NCBI RefSeq assembly: GCF_030209445.1
Contig: NZ_JARVSD010000018.1
Location: 1 to 64,000 of the forward strand
Source of the DNA: Promicromonospora sp. MEB111
Lineage (GTDB): Bacteria; Actinomycetota; Actinomycetes; Actinomycetales; Cellulomonadaceae
Reading direction: 5' to 3'
Length of the DNA: 64,000 bases
Below, piece by piece: positions 32,532-40,164 of this stretch (positions are counted from its first letter, which is position 1; each line of letters begins with the position of its first letter). Below the pieces are notes generated by a model. It was not told where the DNA came from. It made no database searches and saw nothing but the letters and a program-made list of their open reading frames with translations. A program made the translations under genes and the position numbers.

Positions 32532-33326
32532 TCAGGGCAGGATCGAGTCCACGTAGCCGCCGTCCACCCGGACGGCGGCTCCCGTGGTCGCGGAGGCGAG
32601 CGGCGAGCTGAGGTAGGCGACCATGTTCGCGATCTCCTCCGGCTCGATGAGCCGCTGGAGCAGCGACTGCGGGCGGTACAGCCGCATGAACACCCGCTGC
32701 GCCTCCTCCCAGGGCAGGGTCTCGTCCACGAGCTCGTAGACGAAGTTCTCGACGCCGCCGGTGTGGGTGGGGCCGGCGATGACGGAGTTGACCGTCACGC
32801 CGGTGCCCGCCGCCTCCTTGGCGAAGCCGCGGGAGACGCCCAGCAGCGCCGTCTTCGAGACGCCGTAATGGATCATCTCGGCCGGGATCACGATGGCCGA
32901 GTCGCTGGCGATGTTCAGCACGCGTCCCCAGCCGCGCGCCGTCATGCCGGGCAGCGTCTCGCGGATCAGGCGGACGGCCGCCAGGACGTTGACCTCGAAG
33001 TACCGGCGCCACTGGTCGTCGTCGATGTCCAGCGGCGGCACGCTGCCGAAGATGCCCAGGTTGTTGACCAGCACGTCGACGTCGCCCACGGCCGCGAGCA
33101 CCTGCGCGGCACCTGCCGCGTCGGTGACGTCGCCGGTCGCCGCGACGAGCTCGCGGTCCGCCGACTCCTCGAGCAGCTCGTCGATCGTGGCGACGACGCC
33201 GTCCGGGCGGCGTCCGTTGATCGCGACCCGGGCGCCCGCGTCGGCGAGCTTCGCGGCGATCGCCCGCCCGATGCCCTGGGTCGAGCCGGTCACCAGTGCG
33301 GTCCTGCCGGTCAGATCGATCTGCAT
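32532..33326 (-). CDS. Short-chain dehydrogenase/reductase
   Basis: A 264-aa classical SDR. The cofactor motif is TGSTQGIG (about residues 13-20), NNLG is near 88, and the catalytic Ser lies in IASDSA. The catalytic Tyr and Lys are in YGVSK (about 157-161). The C-terminal GAAVRVDGGYVDSI is the usual end. The start ATG follows AGGGGGAAGC. It is a single cistron convergent with the acid-sugar carrier. Members of this size oxidise sugars or polyols or reduce ketones; whether it serves the otn pathway is uncertain, since it is not co-transcribed. A TCCATATGGA palindrome (33411-33420) stands upstream. Confidence 0.87.
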   Translation of the reverse strand: MQIDLTGRTALVTGSTQGIGRAIAAKLADAGARVAINGRRPDGVVATIDELLEESADRELVAATGDVTDAAGAAQVLAAVGDVDVLVNNLGIFGSVPPLDIDDDQWRRYFEVNVLAAVRLIRETLPGMTARGWGRVLNIASDSAIVIPAEMIHYGVSKTALLGVSRGFAKEAAGTGVTVNSVIAGPTHTGGVENFVYELVDETLPWEEAQRVFMRLYRPQSLLQRLIEPEEIANMVAYLSSPLASATTGAAVRVDGGYVDSILP

Positions 33327-33467
33327 GCTTCCCCCTGCTGTGTCGTGACGGCTCTACCCGGTGCACCCAGACTGAACCATCCGGCACGGCGCGCAAGCGC
33401 GGTGTCTGCGTCCATATGGAAGGTTTTGTAGTGCGTGACCTCGCGGGTGCCGTTGGCCCTGGGTGGG

Positions 33468-35279
33468 TCAGGTGGGGTGGGTCCAGGAGAGGTCGGGGTG
33501 TCGGGACCGGGTGCGGGCTTGGGCAGGTGACCGGCTGGGTCGATTCGCCGGGCGTGGTTGGTGGGGTGGTGGGCTGGGTCGGTAGGCGATCGTGCCGTGG
33601 GTGGGGGTGGTGTGGCAGCCGATCTGGTAGCGGCTGCGTGGGGTGTGGCCGGGTGCGGGGCCGGTCATGCCGACCGCGGGGGTCCATGCCGGGGTCGTGG
33701 TGCGGTCACGGACTGCGGCTGGGCTTGGAGTGTGGTCGGTCTCGTTTGCTGCTGGTCCGTTTTTGGGCGCACTGGGGTGCTGGCCGGGGTCCGTGGCGCT
33801 GGTTCTGGCTGGTGTTGGTGGTGCGGGCGCGATCGAGACGTAGGTGTGCCCCGTCGGGGTGATGGTCTCGACGGCGTGCCGCCCGTGGAGTTGGGTGGTC
33901 TTCTGTGACCAGCCGGGTGCCTGCTTGGCGTGGTTGCATCTGGCGCATAGGCCCTGCCCGTTGTCGAGGCTGGTCGGGCCGCCCTCGGTGTGCGGGGTGA
34001 CGTGGTCCGTGTGCCGGATCGGGGCGTCACACCAGGGGCTCGCGCAGATTCCCTGCTCCCTGGCCCGCAAGAGGCTCGCTAGTCCCTGGGGGTGGAACCG
34101 GGACGTGGATGTCGTGGCCAGCAGGCGGCCGTGGGGGTTGACGTAGATCGAACGCAGCCACGCGGTGTCGGTGTCGATCGCGTGCGCTGCCAGGTGGCGG
34201 GCGACCGGAGCCGGGACGACGCCCACACCCGCCGGGGCTCCCTCGACCACCACGGCGGGCTGGTCACCGTTAGCCAGGAGGGTGTCGTCCGAGACCAGGA
34301 GGTTGATCGTGACTGGCACGTCCTGGGCGTGTCCGGACTCGCGTCCGGTGGTGCGTTCGATGAGGGTGTCGGCCATGATCTGCCCCGCACTCCGCTCATC
34401 ACCCGCCGCTTTGACAGCGTCTGCGTGGGCCTTGAGCTGGGCGTAGGCCTGCACGCCCTCAGCCATCGGGACCAGGGCGGTCAGGTAGACCATCAGATCG
34501 GGGGCGGGCCGCACCGACACCCGCCGCTCAGTGACCGCCTTCGCGTTCCGCTTCACGCAGGCGTGCACGTCCAACTGGGCGGCCAGTTCCTTGATGCGTG
34601 CGATCAGGCGGCGGGTGCCCATCCGAGCCAGCTCGGCCAGATGCGCCGGGCCGCAGATCTCCTCATCGATCAGGCCACGGTGCTCCAGGGACAGGTGGGA
34701 GGTCTCGCGGACCAGGAGCGTGGCCCGCCACGACGACAACACCCCCGAGCGCAGCGCGTTGAACGTGTGAGGCATCTGCGTGACCCAGACCCGGGACGTG
34801 CCCACGAACCCAGCACCGGCGTGCGGGCTCACCCGCAACGCGGCACCGACCTGGTTCGGCACACCGCGTCCGCGACGCTCGGACCGGATGCTCTGCCGGG
34901 CCTCCTCGGCACGGGTTGCCTCGTCCAACGCGACCGTGAGCCGGGCTTGGGTCGCGGTAACCGTGTTCTTCACGGCCTCCAACTCACCGAGCAGGTCGAC
35001 CCACTCGGTCTGCACTGCACCGGAGACAAGAGCACCCGGGCCGGTGTCAGTGGCTCCGGGCAGGATCATGCCCGCAAGCAACTCCCGCACCGCGCGCACA
35101 CCCGCCACGTCAACGACCCCGCCGGGCACGGACGCGGGCGCACCGGACGACACGCCACCACCGCGCGGCGGAGCACCACCGTGCTGCGGCGCACCACCGT
35201 GCTGCGGCGCGCCGTCGGGCAGCACAGGGCGAGCAGGCTGCTCGCCCGCCGCCATCAGCACCTCACCCGTTCGCGTCAT
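33468..35279 (-). CDS. DUF222 protein with HNH endonuclease domain (13E12-type repeat family)
   Basis: A 603-aa protein of a family found in many copies in actinobacteria. A low-complexity N-terminus (three HGGAP-like units) precedes the DUF222 domain (about residues 75-330). An HNH motif follows, with CDAPIRHTDHVTPHTEGGPT (about 420-440) and NGQGLCARCNHAKQAPGW. The Pro/Thr-rich tail of about 130 residues is disordered. The ATG at 35277-35279 has TATGTT (35291 to 35286) six bases upstream, so it is probably leaderless, and the palindrome TGCCAT..ATGGCA overlaps the start. Some members behave as mobile or repetitive elements, but no flanking repeats were seen. The tail is less GC-skewed than its neighbours. 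Confidence 0.87.
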   Translation of the reverse strand: MTRTGEVLMAAGEQPARPVLPDGAPQHGGAPQHGGAPPRGGGVSSGAPASVPGGVVDVAGVRAVRELLAGMILPGATDTGPGALVSGAVQTEWVDLLGELEAVKNTVTATQARLTVALDEATRAEEARQSIRSERRGRGVPNQVGAALRVSPHAGAGFVGTSRVWVTQMPHTFNALRSGVLSSWRATLLVRETSHLSLEHRGLIDEEICGPAHLAELARMGTRRLIARIKELAAQLDVHACVKRNAKAVTERRVSVRPAPDLMVYLTALVPMAEGVQAYAQLKAHADAVKAAGDERSAGQIMADTLIERTTGRESGHAQDVPVTINLLVSDDTLLANGDQPAVVVEGAPAGVGVVPAPVARHLAAHAIDTDTAWLRSIYVNPHGRLLATTSTSRFHPQGLASLLRAREQGICASPWCDAPIRHTDHVTPHTEGGPTSLDNGQGLCARCNHAKQAPGWSQKTTQLHGRHAVETITPTGHTYVSIAPAPPTPARTSATDPGQHPSAPKNGPAANETDHTPSPAAVRDRTTTPAWTPAVGMTGPAPGHTPRSRYQIGCHTTPTHGTIAYRPSPPPHQPRPANRPSRSPAQARTRSRHPDLSWTHPT

Positions 35280-35870
35280 GCCATCAACATATGGCACACC
35301 CGTTCGCACCGCTCGACGAACGGGCCGGATCTGCCAACAGCAGAATCGGCTGCTCGCCCTTGTGGGCAGGTCTTGGAGTTAGGCGGCCGGCGGCCCCGAA
35401 CGGGCGGGCCGTCTCGTCGATCACGCCAGACGGTCGTCGCGGGGGCGGAAACCTCAGGAACACCCGCGCCGGCCACGGCACAGGACCGCGCAGCACAGGA
35501 CCAGGCAGTGCAGGACCAGGCAGTGCGGAGCAACGCAGTGCCGATCCAGGCAACAGTCCCGTTCGGTTGAAGACCGCACGGCACAGAGCCGGGCAGTGCA
35601 AAGGTCGAGACGAGTGCGCCTATCACCGGTGAGGCGAGCAGTCTCCGACACCGCTCCGAGCCGCGTTCCCGCGCGGTCCCCACCGCCCCGCCGCCCCGGG
35701 ACGCCAGGCGACCGGGGTACCGGACTGCCGAAAATCGTGAGTTCGACACTCCCGAGTCGCAGCACGTTCAGACGTAGGGCATCAAACTTCGCTGCATCAG
35801 CGTCAGCACCAGCACTTCACTTGCCGCCGGAGCCTGACCCCTACGACCACCGACCCTTGTAATCAGCCCT
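35280..35870. other. Gene-free stretch of 591 bp
   Basis: No convincing gene lies between the DUF222/HNH start and the end of the sigma-factor-like gene. Open frames here have repetitive, Cys/Arg-rich translations without codon bias. It contains a 4 x 15-bp tandem repeat (35481-35540) and somewhat lower GC. No tRNA fold, IS end or terminator was recognised. Confidence 0.6.
35481..35540 (+). repeat. Four tandem 15-bp units, two identical
   Basis: CAGGACCAGGCAGTG occurs exactly at 35496-35510 and 35511-35525. Degenerate units flank it at 35481-35495 (CAGGACCGCGCAGCA) and 35526-35540 (CGGAGCAACGCAGTG). It lies in the gene-free stretch. It is direct, without spacers, so it is not a CRISPR array; slippage is the simplest origin. 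Confidence 0.75.
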
Positions 35871-37340
35871 CTAGTCGTCGGCGCGGGACCAGCGGTCCCA
35901 GAGCCAGAGCAGGAAGACCAGTAACAGGAACGCGGGGATGCCCGCGATGCCGAGCCGCGTGAACCAGTCCGACAGCTCCGCGCCGAAGCCCGGTCTTGCG
36001 CCGTCCGCGTTGCTGGGTCCGTCGGAGCCGGAGTTGGAGTCGACGGCGCCGCCGCCGTTGTTGTCGCTCCTGCCGCCGTCTCCCTCGGCACCGTCGGCGG
36101 TGCTGTCGGGACCGGAGGGGGAGTCGGCGGGCGCGCCGTCACCTGTCGCGGTGTCGACGCCGTCGTCGGACGAGTCGCTCGGCGTGCCGAGGTTGTCGAG
36201 CCACGTCGACACAGTGCCGGCGATATCGCGGGCCGAGTCCTCGACAGCGGTCGAGCCGTTGTCGTCCGCTCCGTCACCGCTGCCCGCGCCGTCATCGCCG
36301 CCACCGCCGACATCGCTGCCTGTGCCGTCACCGCTGCCTGCGCCGTCCGCGCCGCCCCCGCCGCCCCCGCCACCCCCGCCGTCCGCGCCGCCCCCGCCGC
36401 CCCCGCCACCAGGGTTGGCGACCGACTCCGCGGCCGGCGGGTCGTCCGGCTGGTTGGCCACGAGCGCCGCCGCACCGCCACCGAACGCGAGCGCGGCGAG
36501 CACGCCCGCCACGATCGCGGCCTCCTTCTTGCCGAACGACGGCTTCGCGCCGCCCGCAGCCCCGGCCGCCCCCGCACCGGCTCCGGCACCCGCGCCCGCC
36601 GCACCGGCCGCCGCGGCGCCCAGCGCACCCGTGGCCACGGCGCTCGCGACGAGGTGTTGTCCCAGGTCGCGCAGCATCCACGACACCTCGCGCACGTCCG
36701 TGAACGCACGCGTGCACTCGGCGCAGCCGTCCATGTGTGCCTCGACCCGGGCGCGACGCCGGGGGAGCAGCCGCTCCTTGAGGTAGTCGTGCATGGCGGC
36801 GCGGGTGGTGCGGCACTCGGGTTCGTTGACGGTTTGTGCGTGGGCGGCGGCGAAGGCGCCGGCGAGGCGTTCCTCGGCACGGCGCAGCCGCATGGTCACC
36901 GCGTGCGGACGCACGCCGAGGTCGCCGGCGATGTCCGCGACGGCCATGTCGTGGACGTGGCGGTCCAGGAGGATCTTGCGGTCGTCGTCGGCCAGGTCGG
37001 ACAGCGCCGAACGGAGCATGGAGACGTCCGCCTCGCGTTCGGCGTCCAGCTCGGCTCCGGCCACCGGCGGTGTCAGGGCATCGAGGGTGTCGTCCTCGAC
37101 CGGGCGTGCCCGCCCGGCCTCGCGGGTCATCGAGATGGCCTCGTTGACCGCGGCCCGCCGCCAGTAGGGGGCGGGGTCGTCGATGGTGCCGCCGGTGGAG
37201 ACGATGCGGACCATCTTCTCCAGCGCGCGGCTGGTCGCTTCCTCGGCGTCGATGCCGGGTACGCGTGCCGCGACGGAGCGCACGACGTTGGGCCGGTGCA
37301 CCACCCAGTCGTCAAGCTGCATCGCGCGTGCGGCAGTCAT
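35871..37340 (-). CDS. ECF-like sigma factor fused to zinc-finger anti-sigma and membrane anchor
   Basis: A 489-aa single chain. Residues about 10-90 look like sigma region 2 (ATSRALEKMVRIV, YWRRAAVNEAISM). About 120-170 look like region 4, with the HTH DIAGDLGVRPHAVTMRLRRAE. A ZAS-type zinc site follows: Cys in NEPECRT near 175, then H-x3-C-x2-C in AHMDGCAEC near 201-208. A span lies near 270-292 (AAIVAGVLAALAFGGGAAALVA, as two halves), then a roughly 150-residue Gly/Asp/Ser-rich segment, then a last span near 465-487 (IPAFLLLVFLLWLWDRW). Normally sigma and anti-sigma are separate genes. ATG 37340 is chosen for the GGGAGGGG upstream; ATG 37322 is an alternative. Confidence 0.8.
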   Translation of the reverse strand: MTAARAMQLDDWVVHRPNVVRSVAARVPGIDAEEATSRALEKMVRIVSTGGTIDDPAPYWRRAAVNEAISMTREAGRARPVEDDTLDALTPPVAGAELDAEREADVSMLRSALSDLADDDRKILLDRHVHDMAVADIAGDLGVRPHAVTMRLRRAEERLAGAFAAAHAQTVNEPECRTTRAAMHDYLKERLLPRRRARVEAHMDGCAECTRAFTDVREVSWMLRDLGQHLVASAVATGALGAAAAGAAGAGAGAGAGAAGAAGGAKPSFGKKEAAIVAGVLAALAFGGGAAALVANQPDDPPAAESVANPGGGGGGGGADGGGGGGGGGGADGAGSGDGTGSDVGGGGDDGAGSGDGADDNGSTAVEDSARDIAGTVSTWLDNLGTPSDSSDDGVDTATGDGAPADSPSGPDSTADGAEGDGGRSDNNGGGAVDSNSGSDGPSNADGARPGFGAELSDWFTRLGIAGIPAFLLLVFLLWLWDRWSRADD

Positions 37341-37434
37341 ACCGGTCCATCCCCTCCCGTTCGGGGACCATTCCACCGAGGCCGGGCACCGGCCGCGCGA
37401 CGAAAAGCAGAATGTGCGTCAACGCACGATCGCC

Positions 37435-37482
37435 TTGACGGGCGGCGTACGGGCATCTAGTTTAAGTGAAACTTCACGTAAA
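37435..37482 (+). promoter_or_regulatory. Promoter and MarR-type palindrome before the SnoaL-like gene
   Basis: TTGACG (37435-37440), 17 bases, TAGTTT (37458-37463) is a good promoter. The 22-bp imperfect palindrome 37461-37482 (TTTAAGTGAAA / CTTCACGTAAA, 9 of 11 pairs) overlaps the end of the -10 box and the start point. The MarR gene two cistrons down is the expected repressor, acting on its own operon. Confidence 0.8.
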
Positions 37483-37496
37483 TCTGGAGGGGTGCC

Positions 37497-37856
37497 ATGT
37501 CGGATCCGAGGCTCGAGAAGCTGATGCGCGCCAACCTGCTGGAGGTCTTCGGCGAGCGTGACCCCGCTCGCCGGGTGGAGGCGATCCGCCGCACGTACAC
37601 CCAGGACGTGGTCTTCGCCGACGCGGAGGGTCAGGTGGAGGGGCACGAGGCGCTCGACACGAAGGTGCGGGAGATCCAGGACGGAGCGCCGGGTCTCGTG
37701 TTCCGCGCGGACGGGGACTTCTACCAGGTGCAGGACATGGGCTACCTGGCGTGGGCGCTCGGACCCGAGGGGGCGCCGCCGGTCGTCCGCGGGACGGACA
37801 TGGGCTTCGTCCGCGACGGACTGCTCGCGAAGGTCTACACCGTCCTGTTCCGCTGA
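37497..37856 (+). CDS. SnoaL-like / NTF2-fold small protein
   Basis: A 119-aa protein with the cone-shaped NTF2-like fold (family SnoaL-2): an N-terminal helix MRANLLEVFGERDPARR, YTQDVVFADAEG near 40, the strand GHEALDTKVREI, and the end GFVRDGLLAKVYTVLF. Members are polyketide cyclases, isomerases or simple ligand binders; no catalytic residues can be assigned. The start follows GGAGGGGTGCC. It forms a two-gene operon with a MarR regulator, 5 bp apart, under the palindrome at 37461-37482, so it probably deals with a small aromatic or similar compound sensed by that regulator. Confidence 0.83.
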   Translation: MSDPRLEKLMRANLLEVFGERDPARRVEAIRRTYTQDVVFADAEGQVEGHEALDTKVREIQDGAPGLVFRADGDFYQVQDMGYLAWALGPEGAPPVVRGTDMGFVRDGLLAKVYTVLFR

Positions 37857-37861
37857 ACCGC

Positions 37862-38374
37862 ATGGGCGGGTACGAAGTCCCTCCTGAGTCGCCCTTCGCC
37901 TTCCTCGACGACGACCAGGCGCGCGCCTGGTACGCCTACATGAAGGTGCACCTGCGCCTGCGGTACGAGATGAACCACCAGCTCCAGGCCGACGCCGACG
38001 TCTCCCTGGCGGACTACGACGTCCTGGTCGCGCTCACCAGCGACCAGGACGGGAGGATGACGGTCTCCGACCTGGCCACGCGGATCGGTGCCGAACGAAG
38101 CCGGGTGTCCCACCAGGTGCTGCGCATGGCTCGCCGAACCCTGGTCGAGGTCACCCCGAGCGTGCACGACCGCAGGGCGACGGACGTCACCCTGACCGAC
38201 GAGGGGCGTGCCCTGCTCGGACGGGCCTCGCCGGGGCACGTCGCGTTCGTGCGCTCCGTCTTCCTCGACGCGCTGTCAGGCGCGCAGACCCGGCAGCTGG
38301 CGAGCGCGTTCGAGGGCATCTACGACCACCTGATCGCGCACGGGTCGCTTCCACGCCCCGCGGATCATCCCTGA
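37862..38374 (+). CDS. MarR-family regulator
   Basis: A 170-aa winged-helix dimer protein. The recognition HTH is TVSDLATRIGAERSRVSHQVLRM (about residues 65-87, written here as TVSDLATRIGAE and RSRVSHQVLRM). The wing is VHDRRATDVTLTDEG with the conserved D-x-R-x(4)-V-x-L-T-x-x-G pattern. MarR proteins usually repress their own operon and let go on binding a phenolic or oxidant. Start ATG 37862, five bases after the SnoaL-like stop. Likely binds the 22-bp palindrome at 37461-37482. Confidence 0.9.
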   Translation: MGGYEVPPESPFAFLDDDQARAWYAYMKVHLRLRYEMNHQLQADADVSLADYDVLVALTSDQDGRMTVSDLATRIGAERSRVSHQVLRMARRTLVEVTPSVHDRRATDVTLTDEGRALLGRASPGHVAFVRSVFLDALSGAQTRQLASAFEGIYDHLIAHGSLPRPADHP

Positions 38375-38505
38375 GCGACGGCCTGGCATCCGGGACCGAG
38401 GTCCGGCAGGTCGGACACGACCGCCCCGGCCCCGATCGCGGCCGCGCTGAACGGGTGGCGCAGCAGGGGCAGCACCGCGGCGGGGTGCGAGAGCGTGAAC
38501 GGCAT
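38365..38505 (-). pseudogene. N-terminal remnant of a DUF4184 membrane protein gene
   Basis: ATG 38503-38505 opens a 46-codon frame reading MPFTLSHPAAVLPLLRHPF and then SAAAIGAGAVVSDLPDLGPG before TGA at 38365-38367. The beginning matches the family-typical start of DUF4184 proteins (MPFTLSHxAAVLPL, then a first span ending in PDL). Full members have over 200 residues and several membrane spans; nothing of the remainder is seen here. Its stop falls inside the end of the MarR gene. It is probably a decayed gene, lying immediately behind the DinB gene. Confidence 0.62.
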
Positions 38506-38512
38506 CAGCTCG

Positions 38513-39025
38513 TCAGCGACGGCGGAGCACGAGCCCGCGCACGTACGACGCCTGGCCCGCGTGCTGCAGGTCGTCGTTCACGACGCTGACCAGCCGGACG
38601 CCGAGCGTCACCGGCGGGTCCCACCGCGTGTCGACCACGCGGTCGAGGTCCTCGTCGGACAGCCGGTTCAGGTACCGCACCGTCTGGTCGTGCACGGCGT
38701 CGTGGTACGCCGTCAGCAGGTCGCCGGAGGGGACGCGGACCGCGGCGACCTGGTCGGCGTCGTGCCGGTATCCGGTCTCCTCTGCCGGGAAGGGCAGCCC
38801 GAACCGGCGGTCCCAGCCGTCGTCCGACCAGATCTGGCTGGTGCCCGCGGCGTCGGCGACGTGGTCGTCCTGGACCCGGGTCAGGTGCCAGACGAGCCAC
38901 GCGACGGAGTTGGACCCGTCGTCGGGCCGGAAGGCGAGCTCGTCCGCGGTCAGTCCCCGGACCGCGCCGTGCACCGTCTCCTTGATCCGGCCGAACGCGT
39001 CCACCAGCAGATCCGTACCCCGCAT
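38513..39025 (-). CDS. DinB-superfamily protein (mycothiol-dependent enzyme-like)
   Basis: A 170-aa four-helix-bundle protein. The three metal-ligand positions of the DinB fold are plausible: His in LVWHLTRVQDDH near residue 47-55, and His in VVNDDLQHAGQASYVRG near 152. Actinobacterial relatives (DUF664) include mycothiol transferases and maleylpyruvate isomerase-like enzymes. The GxxHxxxH pattern of the C-terminus is relaxed to DDLQHAGQ. The start follows GAGGGGGAACG. A single gene; the DUF4184 remnant begins eight bases inside the spacer after its stop. Confidence 0.83.
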   Translation of the reverse strand: MRGTDLLVDAFGRIKETVHGAVRGLTADELAFRPDDGSNSVAWLVWHLTRVQDDHVADAAGTSQIWSDDGWDRRFGLPFPAEETGYRHDADQVAAVRVPSGDLLTAYHDAVHDQTVRYLNRLSDEDLDRVVDTRWDPPVTLGVRLVSVVNDDLQHAGQASYVRGLVLRRR

Positions 39026-39138
39026 CGTTCCCCCTCAGGCCTCGACGTCGCGTGCGGTGCCACGATGCCACAGCGCCGCCGACGGCGGCTGCCCAGCCCC
39101 ACCGACGGCGGCTGCTCAGCCCCGCCGACGCCGCACGC

Positions 39139-40164
39139 TCAGCCCGCCGAGAGCCGGATCATCACCTTGCTGCTGTCCCGGCCCGCGGCGGCCGCCAGCG
39201 CCGCGCCGGCCTCCTCGATGCCGAACCGGTGGGTGATCACGCCGGACACGTCCAGCCCGTCGCGCAGCGCGTCGAGCGCGTCGCTGATCTCCTCGACGAA
39301 CCGGTAGGCGCCGATCCACGTGATCTCGCGGGTCACGAGGTCGCCCAGGGCGGCGGGCGCCGCGGTGCCGGGCAGGTTGCCGACCTGCACGAGGGTGCCG
39401 CCGCGGGCCGTGGCCCGCAGCACGCCGCCGAGCGCCGCGGGGGCGCCGGAGGCCTCGAAGACGAGCTCGCTGTCCGGCGGCAGCAGGTCACCGCCCGCCA
39501 CGTTGAGGACGTGGTCGGCGCCGAGCTCCTTGGCCACGGCCAGGGAGGCGTCGGAGACGTCGGCCGCGGTCACGGAGGCGGCGCCGGCGTGCTTCGCGGC
39601 GGCCACGACCAGGCACCCGATGGGGCCGGCGCCGTTGACCACCACGTCGCGCCCGACGACGGCGCCGGCCCGGCGTACCGCGTGCATCGCCACGGCGAGC
39701 GGCTCGGCCAGCGCGCCCAGCTCGGTGCCGACGCCGTCGGGCAGACGGCGGAGCTGAGCCGCGGGGACGGCCCGCAGCTCGCTGAACCCGCCGTCGGTGT
39801 GGGGGTGGAAGGCGGCCGACCCGAAGTACCGGACCTGCGAGTGCAGGTTGGTGCGTCCGGCCAGCCGCTCGGGCAGCACGGACTCGGCAGTGGCCTGCGC
39901 CGGGTGCACCGTGACCGCGGTGCCCGGCGCCCAGCCGGTGACGCCGGGGCCGCTCGCGACCACGCGCCCGGCCACCTCGTGGCCCAGCACGAGCGGGTCG
40001 CGCAGCACGGCCGTGCCCGAGGCGCCGTTCTTCCAGTAGGCGACGTCGGACCCGCAGACGCCGCCCCACTCCATGGCCACGACGACCTCGCCGGGCCCGG
40101 CCACGGGGTCGGGACGCTCCTCGACCCGCAGGTCGCCGGCGCCGTGGACGACGACGGCCCTCAT
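39139..40164 (-). CDS. Zinc-type alcohol dehydrogenase, L-idonate 5-dehydrogenase-like
   Basis: A 341-aa medium-chain dehydrogenase. Catalytic zinc ligands: Cys in GGVCGSDVAYWKNG (about residue 37) and His-Glu in LVLGHEVAGRVV (about 62-63); the third is in GALAEPLAVAMHAV. The structural-zinc Cys cluster is missing, as in idonate/sorbitol-type members. The cofactor motif is VNGAGPIGCLV near 170. YWKNG and FGSAAFHPHTDGGFSEL are typical of L-idonate 5-dehydrogenase. The ATG overlaps the TGA of the transporter gene upstream (ATGA), so an imported sugar acid is probably its substrate. Confidence 0.85.
   Translation of the reverse strand: MRAVVVHGAGDLRVEERPDPVAGPGEVVVAMEWGGVCGSDVAYWKNGASGTAVLRDPLVLGHEVAGRVVASGPGVTGWAPGTAVTVHPAQATAESVLPERLAGRTNLHSQVRYFGSAAFHPHTDGGFSELRAVPAAQLRRLPDGVGTELGALAEPLAVAMHAVRRAGAVVGRDVVVNGAGPIGCLVVAAAKHAGAASVTAADVSDASLAVAKELGADHVLNVAGGDLLPPDSELVFEASGAPAALGGVLRATARGGTLVQVGNLPGTAAPAALGDLVTREITWIGAYRFVEEISDALDALRDGLDVSGVITHRFGIEEAGAALAAAAGRDSSKVMIRLSAG

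Noticed and set aside
33411-33420. TCCATATGGA palindrome upstream of the SDR gene as an operator
   Set aside because: Short, single copy, with no regulator gene next to it; kept only as a remark in the SDR entry.
35262-35279. CTCACCCGTTCGCG in the DUF222/HNH gene as another regulon site
   Set aside because: It is inside coding sequence, the right arm is missing and the gene is unrelated to the sulfatase locus.
35481-35540. Possible CRISPR array
   Set aside because: Units are 15 bp, contiguous, without spacers, and only two are identical. No cas genes are present.
35276-35749. Possible small Cys-rich genes in the gap (several open frames on both strands)
   Set aside because: Translations simply reflect the 15-bp repeat, differ in all frames, lack a ribosome site and have no recognisable family.
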